This document shows, in pieces, positions 1 to 13,084 of a stretch of 64,000 nucleotides of DNA. Within the stretch, counting starts at the first letter, position 1, and the number at the start of each line of letters is the position of its first letter. A model generated the notes under the pieces. The model was not told the origin of the DNA. It saw only the letters and a list, made by a program, of their open reading frames with translations, and did no database searches. This DNA comes from Hyperoodon ampullatus (Eukaryota; Chordata; Mammalia; Artiodactyla; Ziphiidae): positions 45,008,368-45,072,367 of the forward strand of contig OX457064.1 of assembly GCA_949752795.1 (NCBI GenBank). The letters are read 5' to 3'. The position numbers were made by a program, and so were the translations under genes.

Positions 1-563
1 CAGATAGGACTAGACTGCTATTGCTGTCAGTCAGCCAACCAAATGATTGTTTTAATTGTCTATAAAGGTAAAAACTTCTTTTAAATCTATTTTCCTTAAA
101 ACACCTTAATGGTTTTTAATATCATGTAAAATATTTTAAAATTGAGTCATCCTGTTTGTGCTTGTGTTGGTTCAAAGGACGTGTAACTTTTAACAATTTG
201 GGAAACAGTTTGGTACAGGAGACATTTATTACAAAACCATTTCTCATGGGACAAGAAATTGTAGTTTCATGGTACACAGCTGCTTGATGATTCCCAGGTT
301 TCAATGTCCCAGGTAGATAAAGGGAACCTCAGGAAGGTCAGAAGAGAGAACAGATTTATACTCACGTAGGAAAGATAACCATGTCTCAAGTGTACAGAAG
401 GGGAAGAACTGAAGTATTTCTGGTGACCTGACTTTTCTTAAAATGAGATTTCAGTAAAAAGAAAACATTAACCATTTAGGAGAAGTTTTGGGGGCATTGA
501 TTCATGTCAGAAATATAGGTTCAGAAGTCAGCTCTTACCCAGAAATGCTAAAGGGACCCTAAT
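1..563. other. AT-rich non-coding DNA, nothing recognised
   Basis: No open frame with a recognisable product, no RNA gene and no repeat I can name. The stretch ends at the target-site duplication of the first SINE. Confidence 0.5.
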
Positions 564-881
564 AAGAATGGTTGACTCTGGGCTTCCCTGGTGGCACAGT
601 GGTTAAGAATCCACCTGCCAATGCAGGGAACATGAGTTCAAGCCCTGGTCCAAGAAGATCCCACATGCTGTGGAGCAACTAAGTCCGAGCGCCACAGCTA
701 CTGAAGCCTACGTGCCTAGAGCCTGTGCTCCAGAGCAATGAGAAGCCCGCACACTGCAACGAAGAGTAGCCCCTGCTCACCACAACTATGAAAGCCCACG
801 TGCAGCAACGGAGACCCAACGCCACCAAAAATAAATAAATAAAATAAATAAATTTATATAAAAAAAAGAATGGTTGACTCT
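564..881 (+). mobile_element. Long-form CHR-type SINE with target-site duplication
   Basis: A tRNA-derived SINE of about 286 bp. The head GGGCTTCCCTGGTGGCACAG carries the polymerase III A box. A B-box-like GAGTTCAAGCCC follows, then the unrelated body and an (AAAT)n tail. The 16-bp duplication AAGAATGGTTGACTCT lies at 564-579 and 866-881, so both ends are exact. This copy runs past the point where the short copies in this window end (GAGAGGCC...GCGTACC) into CACAACTATGAAAGCCC and GGAGACCCAACGCC, so it is the long form (CHR-2-like). It is mobilised in trans by L1 enzymes. Family name is from recognition; the structure and duplication are seen directly. Confidence 0.9.
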
Positions 882-3800
882 ACAAAACACAGGAAGAACA
901 TCAAGAATTTATTACATTAGAAATATAAATGGTATATGTGCTATGAGGTAGAATTTCTCTAGCCAAAGGTTGAAAGTTCCTTTAATTCTCTCTGGTTGTT
1001 TGACAATGCTAAATGAATTCTTGTACCTAGAAACACATTCTGTAAATAAGTTATGAAATCCTCTTGTAGTCATTTTGCTATGGTATTAGCATGACATTTG
1101 TCACTAATATGATGCAAATATATTGTTTATACACTTAGAATGCCAGTAAATTTGATATGACATTAAAATATGTAGCTGAATGCCTCTGGTGTCAGTTATG
1201 GCTCATTTAGACACTGTCTTTGAATAAATAAATAGCTGAATTGATGGCACCTTTTAATTTCTTTTCTTCGACTTGATTTTAATAGATTATTGCCTCTCTC
1301 CATGCTATTTGAAATGTTTTTCTTCATTCATTTACAAAATAAATTAACATGTCATTTTTTTCATGAATTTTTGAGAGCAGATAGGATAGTGACAGTACTT
1401 GAACAATGCATATCTGTATACACATTTCAAGGCTTTAAATAAGTCATTTGAAGAATAAGCCTGTAAGAGCATCTGTCACTGCTATGCTAACATTGCAATG
1501 TCACCATGAGAAAGTGAAACAATGCCAGAGTCGTAGTAAAATAAAAGTCAATCCTTGAAATCGCAACTTCTGGCTGTTATTTACTTTGCGTATTCTGAGG
1601 TTATCATTTGACCTTGACAGGAAATGTTTCTGTGAGTATTGATCAGTATGATTCCCAATAAATTTTCACATTTATAAAATACATTGATTTCTTTTGTTTA
1701 TGACACGAATAAAATAGAGATAATAAAATAAAAAGTAAATATAGCTTTTCAACTGTTGGAGAGTAATATAATCTTTTATTTGTACACAATATGATGATTA
1801 TGCTCCATATGTTAGTATATCGTATCTTGACATTCATTACAATATTTTGAAAATAATTCATCTTATTTTTCTCTTAATATTTATGAATTCTATTATTATA
1901 TATTTTTACTGATTACTGTTTCATTTAACTAAATGATAACTTCATTGTTATGTCCATTTTCTTTGATGATCTGTTTATTATGAAGCAGTTCAGTTTTCCC
2001 CAGGGTTCATGTAATAATTAATCTAGAATAAACCAATATTTTCTATGTTTTAACTTGTGTTCATTATGCTCAAGATATTTTGGTAACCACTATACCTAGA
2101 CAACTGTACCTAATGATCATTTCTCCAGAAATGGATTTCATTGCCAGTTCTAGATGACAAGACGTACCCAACCCAACCAATGAACTTAATTTAACTAAAT
2201 CTGCAGACATTTCTCAGAGCTGCTCTTCTCTCTAGAATATTGTCATGCAGGCCTTCTCTGACTAGGTAGCACCCCCATTCTTTCAAGCAGGTTTAAAAAT
2301 ATATGTATCTTTCTAGTTGTTCTCTGTGATATAATTATTCTGAAACAGTCTGCCATTTGGAAGCCAAATTCTACCTTTAATCAGAGAAATATTTTTATAT
2401 TGTCTTTTACTAGTGCTTCTATTTTGATTGTTTTCATTTATTCCTTAGGAATATGTCCAATCCTTACATTGGAGCTTTGTTGTTTATTCCCATATCTTTT
2501 ATCTTCTCTTGAATCATTTTAAGGTCTTTGACTTTTTCTCTGAATTCTGAGAAAATTTCTATTTTTTTTCTCTACTTCACTAAACTGATTTCTTGGAAGT
2601 CAATTCTGTTTTAACTGACGGTAGTTGACAATGTTATTTTTTTTAATTTTAATTTTCTTTAGTCATTTTAACCTGATTTATCTCATTGTCTTTACATTTA
2701 TCCTGATGTTTAAAAATTTTACCTGTTCTCCCCTTTAGGATGTCTGTCTCCTGCTACTTCAAATAGCCATGTCTTGTCAATTTTTGTGATTACAAATAGT
2801 TTTCTGAATAGTTATGTTTTTGTAACTTATATCTAGAGGGAAGTTATTTCCCTGAATGTTCACTAAAGAGGTCCAATTTAAAAAATTTTCAATCTTATTT
2901 CATGAACTTTGTGTTTAGCTTTCTCATTTTTCCTTCTTACACATAAACTCTTGACCAATGAAAGTTAATGGCTATAAAACCATTGTTTTTACACTTTGTT
3001 CAACTGGATACTTGTCAAATATATTCTCTGTTGCATAGATTGAGGTTATTGTGGTACCCACAACACTCACTCCAATTCCTAGTGTCTGACAAGAATTCAC
3101 CTAAGGTCCAGCAGATATTCATTTGGGCTCTGCTCCACTCTTGGGGGTAGCATCACCTACCTACATGGCCTGGTTCTCTCTCATTTTTGTCCAGGTGTTT
3201 TATGAAAAACTCTAATCCTATAATTCACTGCCTCCAGGATTTATTTTTACCTTTCCAATACTATATTTTATTTTAGGGCGCTATATTTTCTAAAGAAAAT
3301 GTTTATTTGAGAGTCCTGAATTTCCCAATAAATCACTACCATTTATTCCCTTGTATATTCTATTTTGGGAATTTCATTCTCTGAGTGCAAGTTATAGGTC
3401 TCTGTGTTTCTTCCCCCAGCATTGCTTCCCATCTCTTTGTTCTTATTATCTCAGATTCTCACTCATATTTTTCTGTTACCAAGAACACAATTTATCTTGC
3501 ATTTTTTAACATTGTAACTTGGTTGGCCATATATGTCTGTCTTAGGTCTCAGTTTTCTTAGAATTGACTCATTTGTACCTGGGGTCCCAGAAAAATAATT
3601 ATGCTGCCCCTTTCCCTTGGTAGTGGTTAGATATAGATGATAAATTTTTGATCACTCTAGTTTTTGTCTAACCAATAAATTTTACTTTTAAGAAATGGCC
3701 TTATATACACATTGTGGTATGACTCTAACCTAACATTTTATTGCTTTACATTTTTATGTAACAACAAAAAAAGTGAATGAGAATCATAATATTAAAAGTC

Positions 3801-5252
3801 TTTTTTAGGGCTCTCCTTTTATTCTTATAAATATTTGTATGCCTCAGGACAAAAACCTTATTTTAGTATAACCTGAAACGAACAAATTACAGAGAAAGCA
3901 AAAGAGCTGAGTTTGTGAAATGTTCAGTCAAATTTGCTTGAAGAATTGGTTTAGAGAAATTTCAGATTAACCTTCAAACCCTATAAGGCTTATCTGCACA
4001 AAGAAACTAGACATTTAAGTGGTGTCCATCACTAATAACAATGCTTTATAGTAAAATACACATAGAAATGTCTTCTAGCTATCATTATTAGATTTTTATT
4101 TTTAATCCTTAGAAAATGTTAATAAGCATGTCAGAAATGCCATTCTTTTCATGTGCTACTCTATCTGTTAAACTAAAGTGAACTTAAAGCAATCATAGGA
4201 ATAGATTTATCTCTCTACAAAGAAATCCAAAGTCATAGATATGTTCTTTTTTGGTGGATTAAGTAATGAATCAGTGTTTAACTATTTCTTTTTAAAATAG
4301 TGAACAATGCAACAGATACTGCCAAATCCATATAATAAGTATTATTCTTTTATGATGTTTTTAAAGGCTTTCGATACATATTTCAAATGAATAGATGTAA
4401 AATTAAAACTTACTAATAGAGCATATACCAGTTCCAGCAGCAGCATTAAAAAAATATGATTGATGAAATAGTAGTATGTCTTATAAGAAAACTGCCAGCC
4501 TTTTTGGCATCTAAAGTGTACATTTTAAAATATGACTATATTTGAGCAATAGATATCCAGGTTCTGAAAACTAAATGTTCTTGAATCTGGAGTCAGTATT
4601 TAAACCACTTTCATCATTTGAAACGGAAGTCATTTCATACACTGTGTACAAATGTGGGATCTGTTTTAAACGATGCATGCCATTCTACCTATAGATTTGA
4701 TTAAGAAATAAGAAATTAGTTACTCTCAAATTTCTAATGGGAAAGTTCTTAAAATATTTGTTTCTAGTCAAAGGGATAAAAAGAGGAAGATTCTAAGGAA
4801 TTACTTCAGTGGTTCTCAGTGGTTCACAATGGTAAGCTTCCAGGAGAAATTCTCAGTGACTTTCATTTTCCAGCCTTTATCCAGGATGATATCTCAAGGG
4901 CCTGTATCATAGATCTTTCAGGAAAAAAACAGAAGTCTTATGTGGGGGAACAATTCAGATACTATTTATCTGATAACCTTGAAAAAACAGAACACAGACA
5001 AGTAATAAGCAGACAATTATCTTACAATGTCAAAAATAAACCCAACATATCCTTTATCATTGGGCCAGAGCCACTTGTCCATCTAACACAAATTACTTAA
5101 TGTTTATAAACAATTATACCTGGCTTGAATATACAATACACCCACTCCTGTGTGTCTTTAATAAAGTTTTAGAAAGTGCAAGAGGATATTCTTAGAGGCA
5201 GGCAAATTAGCAATAACAAAAAGGAAAATGAAGCAAGACAAACATGTTAAAA
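882..5252. other. AT-rich gene-free DNA
   Basis: About 4.4 kb with no convincing exon, RNA gene or young repeat. The T-rich stretch near 2300-2900 looks faintly like a very old antisense L1 interior, but I cannot support that with a clear motif. Short frames such as 4819-5100 (93 codons) have no domain and look like chance. Confidence 0.45.
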
Positions 5253-5263
5253 AACAGAGAGAA

Positions 5264-5489
5264 GGGCTTCCCTGGTGGCGCAGTGGTTGAGGGTCCGCCT
5301 GCCGATGCAGGGGACGTGGGTTCATGCCCCAGTCCGGGAGGATCCCACATGCCGCGGAGCGGCTGGGCCCGTGGGCCGTGGCCGCTGAGCCTGCACGTCC
5401 GGAGCCTGTGCTCCGCAACGGGAGAGGCCACAGCGGTGAGAGGCCCGCGTACCACAAACAAAACAAAAACAAAAACAAACAAAAAAAAC
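5264..5489 (+). mobile_element. Short CHR-type SINE (CHR-1-like)
   Basis: The sequence starts GGGCTTCCCTGGTGGCGCAG (A box), has the B-box region GGTTCATGCCC, ends in GAGAGGCCCGCGTACCAC and then an (ACAAA)n-like tail. The flanks ACAGAGAGAAG (before) and ACCAGAGAAG (after the tail) look like an imperfect target-site duplication. Reading frames of about 60-112 codons on both strands here are produced by the GC-rich SINE and are not genes. Confidence 0.9.
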
Positions 5490-7229
5490 CAGAGAAGACT
5501 GTGCCATACTGTAAAAGAAAAATTACGCTTTCTTCCTGACACTATAGGCTATTTTAGCCTGGATCTTATATATCTTTACTGATATATCACCTAACTATCC
5601 TCATACTATCTTAACTATCCATAGAGATTTGTTTTACTGAGGTCAAGATTATCTAGATTGTTGCTAGATTCAATGATATTCAATTCTATTATCTTCAGTC
5701 TCTCAGATGCATTTCACACAGAAAGTCACTCTTGTGCTCACTTGGCTTCTGTGGTATCTCAGAATCTTGGTGTCGGACCCATCTCACTTTTCTCTTTCTT
5801 TGATTTCAATAATCCCTCCCTTTTTTTTCTCCCACAGCCCTCCTCCACTATTCTGTAACTATTGCTTACAACATGAATCAATCAATCTCTTCCCTATTTT
5901 TTTCCCTCTTTGCCTACTCCTTCAGGAAATTCACTCATTCCTCTGGCTTCAGCTATTGCCATACTAATGATAGCCCCTAAATAGGAAGCATAGTGATTGA
6001 AAGAGAAAGAATGGACACAAATCTAAAGGTTTTCACTGAAGGAAATCAAGCAACCAGTATCTGATTTGTTCTGCTATTGAGGTTGGTATAGGATGAAGAT
6101 CAAGTTTATATGTTTGTTTGCCTTTTTGTTATTGTTTTTAATTTTTTTTAAAGAAAATCTTTTTGCCTTTTTAGTTTGCCATAAAAAATAGCAAACAGAT
6201 TAATATCAGAATATTGAAGCAAGTGGTATGAAAAAGTGTAAATTGAAAATGCATTAGTATTTTCCATTTGTAACTCAAAACTTGTTTTTTTATTCATACT
6301 TTATAGGTCTTATAATAATATCCTAAATATTTAAAATATCACTCACAAGCGTATTTTTGAAGGGGCTTTTCACTGAAAGTCAAAGTATTCAGTTTAGGGT
6401 ATTTTAATCAACTTCTTTGAGCTAAAGTTTGCTTATTATATGTGGTTCTTGGCCTAGGAGTCACTTCCCATTTCTTTTAAGGGATGGCAAATTGTTAATA
6501 TGTCTGAAAGCTTTGAGCAAAGCTGAATTCTTCTAATGTTCTCCACATTGTAGTTGGTACTATGCCCGAAGAATATCAGTCATGAAATTTTCATTGAGCA
6601 AAATGATATAGCAGGTATGAGGAAGAAATATGATACTCTTCATTCCTTTTATAATTTATTACATAGTTATAAGACAGATTCTCATTAGAACAGAACAAAT
6701 AGATGAGGCCCTTTCTTCTTTTTTTGTAACATTTCAGAGGAAAGTGATGTTTTTATTTTTCTCTCCTGAGGATAATAAGTGTAGTGAGCTCCTTTTTAAG
6801 ATTTGCTGTGTTCTCCCGTATTTGAATTAATGCTTTTGCTGACAACCTCTGTGACATCGAAGACGCAACCCAAGAAATGAGTACATAATTTTCTATGGTA
6901 CTCCAAAATAGAGCAACATACTATTGAAAACATTTTACAAGCAATTTCTAGGAACTATAGACTGTCCTTTGGCATTATACCTTTTCTGGTCATAAGATAG
7001 TAGCTAGGACACCAGGCATCGGTCAGGAAAAAAGAAAGGGCAAGGGTAAAATGTGCCAGCCATTCAGCACGTTTTTTAAAAATGCATTCTCACAAACCCC
7101 AATGCTTACATATCAGTGATCAGAATATAATCAAATGGTCGCCCTTATTTGCAATGAAGGGGGTGGTCTTCAACTATATACATATCCCCATATAAGAGGG
7201 AAATGGTTATTGGGTAGGTAACTAGCAGC
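5490..7229. other. Gene-free single-copy-looking DNA
   Basis: AT-rich, no recognisable exon, RNA gene or young mobile element. Pyrimidine-rich runs near 5800-5940 give short open frames of low-complexity composition only. Confidence 0.45.
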
Positions 7230-7465
7230 CTGCTCAACAACGCTGAACACTTATCTCGCAGCCAAATTTGTGTGCATTTTCCTATTCATGTCTTACAAGG
7301 TAGATATTATTAACACTCTCATCTTATAGATGAGGACATGGAGGTTTAGACAGGCTAAATAACTCACCTGCAGTCACACAGGTAGCAGGGTAGATCCAGG
7401 AATTGAACTTATTGTTACTTGAAACAGCTGCCAAGCTCTTAACCACTCTACCTCATTGCTTCTGA
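7230..7465 (+). mobile_element. MIR SINE, plus orientation
   Basis: An ancient mammalian tRNA-derived SINE. Recognised by the order of its conserved core: a statement of ACACTTAT, a run like GGTAGATATTATTAACA, then ATAGATGAGGACATGGAGG, AATAACTCACCTGCAGTCAC and CAGGAATTGAACTT, ending with CTCTTAACCACTCTACC. Heavily diverged, no target duplication visible. Confidence 0.8.
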
Positions 7466-7849
7466 GCTGGTGCTCCTGGTCTCTTGTTGGCTTTATTTCA
7501 GGAAACCAGCACTGGATTCCAATGATGAATTAATTCCTCTGAGGACATACAGCAAACCTGGGCTTATGTACGAATACAGTAACCTTTTAAAAAATTCATA
7601 GGCCCAAGATATCTGCAAAGACTTATGAATCTGCTTGCTTTGCTCTTTCTTGATTTATTAAGGAGACAGGACACCATGACTTGGCTTAATACTGGGAAAG
7701 GTATTTAAAGATAGAAAGAACCTCTTTCCATGAAATGAAATTTTAAATATGATGCTTTTGATAGTTGAGGAATTTTACAAGTCTGCTTAGCTTCTTTGTT
7801 TAAAAAAAATTCTGGATCAATTGGTAGATAATTGGAGTAGCAGATATTA

Positions 7850-8210
7850 TTGGTAAATTAACCCCAAACTTGTTCCCTATCTCCTTCTCCCTTCCTTGCC
7901 TCTACCATAATGGACTGGGAAAGCTGCATGCTTGCTTTCACAGTCTCTCTTTACATGATGAATGGCCAAGTGATACAGTTCTGGTTAATCATACGTAAAA
8001 AGAAGTCTCTTGGGGATATTTCTGGGAAATCTTCCACTTTCTTGTTAATGAGGACAGATACAGTAGACACCTTCCTTCCTTCTTTCTGCTTGGATTTAGA
8101 CCCAATGACTGGAGCTTCACCAGTCATTTTGAAATCATAGATATTCATAGAGATACTGACTTTGATATCACTGAGTTGCCGAATCATGCCTACTTTCAGA
8201 TTTATTTTCT
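7850..8210 (+). repeat. Possible ancient interspersed repeat, class not identified
   Basis: The stretch has the feel of a dispersed ancient mammalian repeat: AGTGATACAGTTCTGG, then TTTCTGGGAAATCTTCC, then AATGACTGGAGCTTCACC. I cannot name the family with confidence. Open frames on both strands (7910-8140 plus, 7951-8187 minus) overlap each other and have no domain. Confidence 0.35.
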
Positions 8211-8589
8211 TTATCTATCTACTCTTAGTTATGTTATCTTTTACTTCACCCAAAGTAATTTCTAACTAACATAAATGGTCATTTCCTTTCAACAATGGAT
8301 ATAACAATTAGTGAATTTTTTATTTCAAAAATAAATAAAAATTTGGGGTGGATTGGCTCAGGAGATCCAATTCCTATAAGCCCTTTTAGACCTGGAAAGT
8401 AAATAAATTACATGTTAAATTTAGATAGCCAGAAAGGAATTGCAAATATGGCTTGCTGCCAAATAATTGTTTTGTTCAACAGAATTTTCCTACAGAGATA
8501 AAACAAGAATGAGATGTTAACAAAAAGTGGATTGCCTTCATAGCACATAACTAGCCAATTATGGCCATCCAAAATTGAATAAATCTGTT

Positions 8590-8975
8590 CTCTTAATTCA
8601 GGCTACTGTAACAAAATACCATAGACTGGATAGCTTAACAACAGAGATTTATTTCTTATGTTTCTGGAGACTTGGAAGTACAAGATTAAGGTGTTGCCCA
8701 ATTCAGTTCCTGGTGAGAGCTCTCTTCTTGGCTTGTGGATGGCCTTGTTTTTGCTGTATCCTCACATGGCAGAAAGAGAGAGTTCTGGTGTCTCTTTCCC
8801 TTTTCGTCAGTATAAGGGTAGTAAATGCCATCATGAGAGTTCCACCTTCATGACATCATTTGGACTTAATTACTTCCCAAAGCCCACACATCAAATACCA
8901 TCACTTTGGAAATGAGGATTTCAATATATGAACTTTGGGAGGACACAAGCATTCAGTCTGTAGCACTTGTTTTTT
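8590..8975 (-). mobile_element. MaLR-type LTR (MST/MLT1-like), antisense
   Basis: Solo LTR of the ERVL-MaLR group lying antisense. On the plus strand it begins with ACAAAATACCATAGACTGG, continues through GAGATTTATTTCTTATG, CCTCACATGGCAGAAAG and CATGAGAGTTCCACCTTCATG, and ends near TGAACTTTGGGAGGACACAA. That order matches the reverse of the MaLR LTR pattern. No internal retroviral genes flank it. The 85-92 codon frames over it are chance. Confidence 0.75.
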
Positions 8976-9439
8976 AATACACAAAGCATTAACAGAGGTT
9001 CTCAGCTCAGCCCATCTTGGAAAGAAGTCTAATCTATTCTTTCTTCATGGGAGGCCTAAGATTAATGATGATCCATCATTCTACTTTTTCTCTTTTCAAT
9101 CTGGCTACATGGGTAATAGTATTTTCTATATAACATTCTCTTACTCAAAATTTCCTTTGTCAAGACCAAAAAAAAAAAAAGTAAGCAGAAAGCAAAGAAT
9201 ATACTTTAATCTTTATTTATTGGTTTTTCTCTCCAGAACAATCTTTTAATTCTTTCTCCATTTCAGTGTTATTTGAGAACCTTAGGTCATGTCTAAATTT
9301 CTTCTCAGCTGTAAAATTATGATATACATAAATAAGAGTGTGTGTCCTTTTATTTTACAAATGTAATTGTTGTTCATTTATGCTGTGTTTGTTTTCATTT
9401 TCTATCTTATGTAGTTCATGAGAATTGTGGCTGAGAACT
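8976..9439. other. AT-rich DNA, nothing recognised
   Basis: No gene or named repeat. Contains a short A run at 9168-9180. Confidence 0.4.
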
Positions 9440-10030
9440 TAGCATTTAGAAATTAAATTTAGACTGTACATTGATCTAGGTGAGAGAATCATGAAATTTG
9501 AATAAAGGCACAGGGGATGGTTCAGATGGTGAATGTGATGATATTTAAGAGGCAGCACTGACAGGGCTTGGAACCTATTTTCTGTGGTGATGATGGTGGA
9601 GAAAATGTGGGAGTAATTTTGGATGGTTTTCAGATTTTGGTTTTGCCTGATTATGAATGGCCTTGGCACTACTTCACCTAGATTTGAGTTGGTTTCTGTC
9701 AATGAGTCAGTTTGTAGACAATACTGAGTTTGAAGTATATGTGAAGTTATTAGATAAAGACGTCCAGTAAGAAATTCATATGGATTTAAACTGGTAGCTT
9801 AGAAAAAAAAGCTAAGCTACACATCTCAGTTTGAGAATCAGAGCAAAAGGTGATTGATTAAAGCCATTGGTGTGGATGAGTCTCTTCAGAGCTAGTATAT
9901 AGATTCAGAAGTAGACAAGAAGTATGCTTGTTAAGGATCCTGAGTAATTTGATCATTTAAAAGACAGATGCAGAAAGAACCCCCCCCCCAATTCCACACA
10001 CAATTAAACTGAGTAAGTTGAGGGCAAGGA
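9440..10030 (+). repeat. Ancient dispersed repeat, first part
   Basis: The text matches in order a dispersed mammalian repeat I have seen many times but cannot name safely: GAGGCAGCACTGACAGGGCTTGG, GACGTCCAGTAAGAAATTC, AAAGCCATTGGTGTGGATGAG. It seems to resume after the L1 fragment at 10060-10625. A (C)9 run lies near 9981. A frame of 87 codons on the minus strand (9439-9702) has no domain. Confidence 0.45.
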
Positions 10031-10059
10031 GAGTCATATAATGAAAGACAAATGGTTAG

Positions 10060-10625
10060 AGTTTTTTTTTAACAGTAAAATATTATTGTCTATATTAATT
10101 ATTCTTTGCATTTGCTCTCTATGGCTTGTTTACTACTTATTATGAGTTTGTACCCTTAAACACCATGATTCTTCCCTTCTCCCCCACCTCTGATAACTAC
10201 CATTTTACTCTCTGTTTTTTACAGGTTTATGAATGATATCATGTAGGACTTGTCTTTCTCTGTCTGATTTACCTCACTTAGCATAATGTCCATCCATGTT
10301 GTCAGAAATGGGAACATATCTTCCTTTCCCATGACTGAGTAGTATTCCACTGTGTATATGTACCACATTTTTTAAATCCACTCATCTATTGATGGACATT
10401 TGGGTTGTATCCATATCTGGGCTATTGTGAATAATCCTGTGATAAACATGGGAGTGCACGTATTTTGTCAAAATCCTGTTTTCATTTCCTTTGGGTATAT
10501 ACCCAGAAGTAGAATTCCTGGATTGTATGGTAGGTCTATTTTCAATTTTTTCAGTTTCCATATTGTTTTCCATAATTTTTGGACCAATTTACATTCCTAC
10601 CAACAGTGTATGAAGCTTCCCTTTG
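10060..10625 (-). mobile_element. Old L1 3' fragment (L1M-like), antisense
   Basis: Antisense copy of the end of ORF2 and the 3' UTR of an old L1. The landmark order on the plus strand is GAGTAGTATTCCACTGTGTA, CATCTATTGATGGACATTTGG, GGGTATATACCCAGAAGTAG and CATTCCTACCAACAGTGTATG. These correspond to the ORF2 C-terminal region seen in the younger copies but much more diverged. The element is 5'-truncated at about 10625. Confidence 0.85.
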
Positions 10626-10689
10626 TGCTGGATTTTTTAAGGAGAAAGAGACCAACAATATCAAATCCTGCTGAGTATTCATAAAAGTT

Positions 10690-12010
10690 CAGTACTAAAT
10701 AATGCCAACCTAATTTGTTCATTAGAAGAACGTTATTTAACATAACTGGTGGCAGAGCAGATAGAAGACTAAATGAAGAGGAACTACTAGCTAAAGAGGG
10801 ACATAGAGATGAAGGAAATACTTACATTTTTAATTTAAAGCATTATGATAAGCATATATCTATGTTCATGAGAAGAGCTAATAAAAAAGACATGGAAAAT
10901 ACAAAAAGGCATGGGAATAATACATGGAACATTCCTGAAGAGGCAAAAGAGGTTATGTGTGCTCTGTACGTGTGGGTAGGATAGGGAAGGGGCTGCAGTA
11001 AGAATTTGGAGTGCACTGGTATACCATGGTTAAGCTGAGTTATTATAGCCTGCATGCAATAGGGAAATAATGAGTATTTTAAATTAAAAGATCAAAGAAC
11101 TTTTCTGTATATTTTTTCAAGATCATTTTAGCTAATGATGGGAAGAATGAATTAGAGAAAGTAAGACTTGGGGCAAGAACAATTGAGGAAAGTAAGGCAG
11201 AGGGAGATGGACAGAGGGAATAATTGTAGAAACATTAACTTGGGAAGATCAGTAGTGTTTAGTACTCACTGGGGATGGGGGAATTAAAGGCAAAGTAGGT
11301 GGAAGATTTGAGAAGGATTCAAAGTTCCTATTTAGGCACCTGGTAAAAGCATGATAAAATTAACTAGGAGTAGTTAGATGTGTGAGTCCCATTTTAGGCA
11401 TTCTTTATTGTGACTGCCTTTGGAATATCCAAGTACATAAATATCATTTAGATAGTTGAAAAGTAGAAAAGGTAGGTAATAGGAAGGTATATGGGCAGCA
11501 AATGCTGGAACAAGACAATCGGGGGCATTTTTGAGACATGGATGAGAGCTGAAAGCACAGGAGTAGAGGAGTTTGCCTGGTGAGAATAGGTACAGAGAGA
11601 GATGTCCTTGCATGGAAACTTGAGGCACACTAACATTTAGAGGCAAACAGCAAAAGGGAAATCAGTCAAAATGGTGAAAAGAATACCCTGAGGGATAAAA
11701 GTTGAAACAGAAGAGAAAAGAATCACGGAAATTACATCCAGTCAAATTATATTCAAATATGGGAGTACGATCAAGTTATATAATTTAAAAGTGCCTATTG
11801 AATTTGCCACTGGAAGGCCATTCTGATTTGAAGTGAGGTAATTTTTAGTTAATGATGAAGGAAAACATCAGATTACAAAAGGCTAAGGCACTAATAGCAG
11901 TTGAGGAAGTGCAGGCAGAGTGCAAACCACTCTTTCAAGACGTTAGTCAATGAAGGGAATGAAGGAGACATAGGAACAGAAGAGGAGTTACTTTCTTCTT
12001 GCCTGAGGTC
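10690..12010 (+). repeat. Ancient dispersed repeat, second part
   Basis: Continues the same unnamed repeat as 9440-10030: AATGATGGGAAGAATGAATTAG, GTGCCTATTGAATTTGCC, then CCACTCTTTCAAGACGTTAG. The order agrees with an old element interrupted by the L1 at 10060-10625. Open frames here (10715-10984, 11901-12161) are short and lack any domain. Confidence 0.4.
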
Positions 12011-12866
12011 ATTTTTTAGAGGAGTGTTTGATGACTGTAAAAGCCTATGTTTACTGTTTCCCATTGAAGTAGCACATGCATCAATATTAGCGTCAATGAT
12101 ACTGCATATTTGTGCTTTCCTCTTAGCATCTATCCTTCAAGAATTTGATGATATGGGATAACAGATGTTAATGCGCTAGTGAGCATCTGGTCAAATGAGG
12201 AAACAAGCCCAAATCCTTTAAATGTTATGTCTTAAGACACATTCTAGTTTGTTAGTTATAGATATTTGTAACTTTCTTCAGGGCTTTGTTTGTAGTCCTA
12301 TAGATAACTTAATTTGTGCACTCTAAACAAGATTGAGTATTTTAATAAAGTCTTGACTAGTGCTAACTACCTTGTGATGATAACATTTAAGAAATATCAA
12401 TTTTATCATGGAAAATGATGAGTGTCCCATAATTACTTGTTTTCATCAGTACCTATTGTTTCTTCTTATTGCTTATTTTCATCTGCATCTTATTATTTCT
12501 ACCTATATTAGTGACTGTTTTAGTTTAATTTTTCTTTTACTGGGTTTCAAGTTAAGTTTCAAAGTTTTATTCCCACCCAAGAATAAAAACTAGAAAATCT
12601 TTTCTTCTTTAAATATGCTAGCTGAAGATTTCATCCTTGGTCATGAACCTAACTCTTACCTACTAAATTGTATCTTGAGATATTTGATACCCATATTAGA
12701 GTCCCTTTATATTCCAGAAATTAATCATAGTCAAAATATTATGCTATTCCCTTTTCTAGAAGTATTATTTGCATATTTATTTTATATTATTACTTGAAAA
12801 CTGGTGATGTCTTTAAATGAGGTTTAAAGCAGCTAAAAAATATATCCCTGGGTTTTTTTACCTATT
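12011..12866. other. AT-rich DNA, nothing recognised
   Basis: No exon, RNA gene or mobile element I can name. Ends at the A-rich target of the SINE pair. Confidence 0.45.
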
Positions 12867-13083
12867 AAAAAAATTTTAGGGGCTTCCCTGGTGGCGCAGT
12901 GGTTGAGAGTCCGCCTGCCGATGCAGGGGACACGAGTTCGTGCCCCGGTCTGGGAAGATCCCACATGCCGTGTAGTGGCTGGGCCTGTGAGCCATGGCCA
13001 CTGAGCCTGTGCGTCCGGAGCCTGTGCTCCGCAGGGGGAGAGGCCACAACAGTGAGAGGCCCACGTAACAAAAAAAAAAAAAA
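12867..13083 (+). mobile_element. Short CHR-type SINE, first of an opposed pair
   Basis: Body from about 12880 (GGGCTTCCCTGGTGGCGCAG) to the A tail at 13068-13084. A box and B box regions are intact by eye. The target sequence AAAAAAATTTTAG stands at 12867-12879 just before it, and a near copy follows the tail. Its tail faces the tail of the next SINE, so the two form a long inverted repeat. Confidence 0.92.
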
Positions 13084-13084
13084 A

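Noticed and set aside
4819..5100. 93-codon frame in single-copy-looking DNA
   Set aside because: No domain, no splice signals in a sensible arrangement, AT-rich codons; chance frame.
5207..5542. Overlapping frames of 60-112 codons on both strands near 5.2-5.6 kb, and the similar peptides at 14.2, 34.7, 54.7, 55.4 and 59.0 kb
   Set aside because: All lie in SINE copies. The similarity between the peptides comes from the repeat and not from a protein family.
9981..9990. C runs at 9981 and 60126
   Set aside because: Simple homopolymers within old repeats; no further structure seen.
12901..12960. tRNA-like A and B boxes
   Set aside because: They are the tRNA-derived heads of SINEs. No cloverleaf with an acceptor stem is formed, so no tRNA gene is called.
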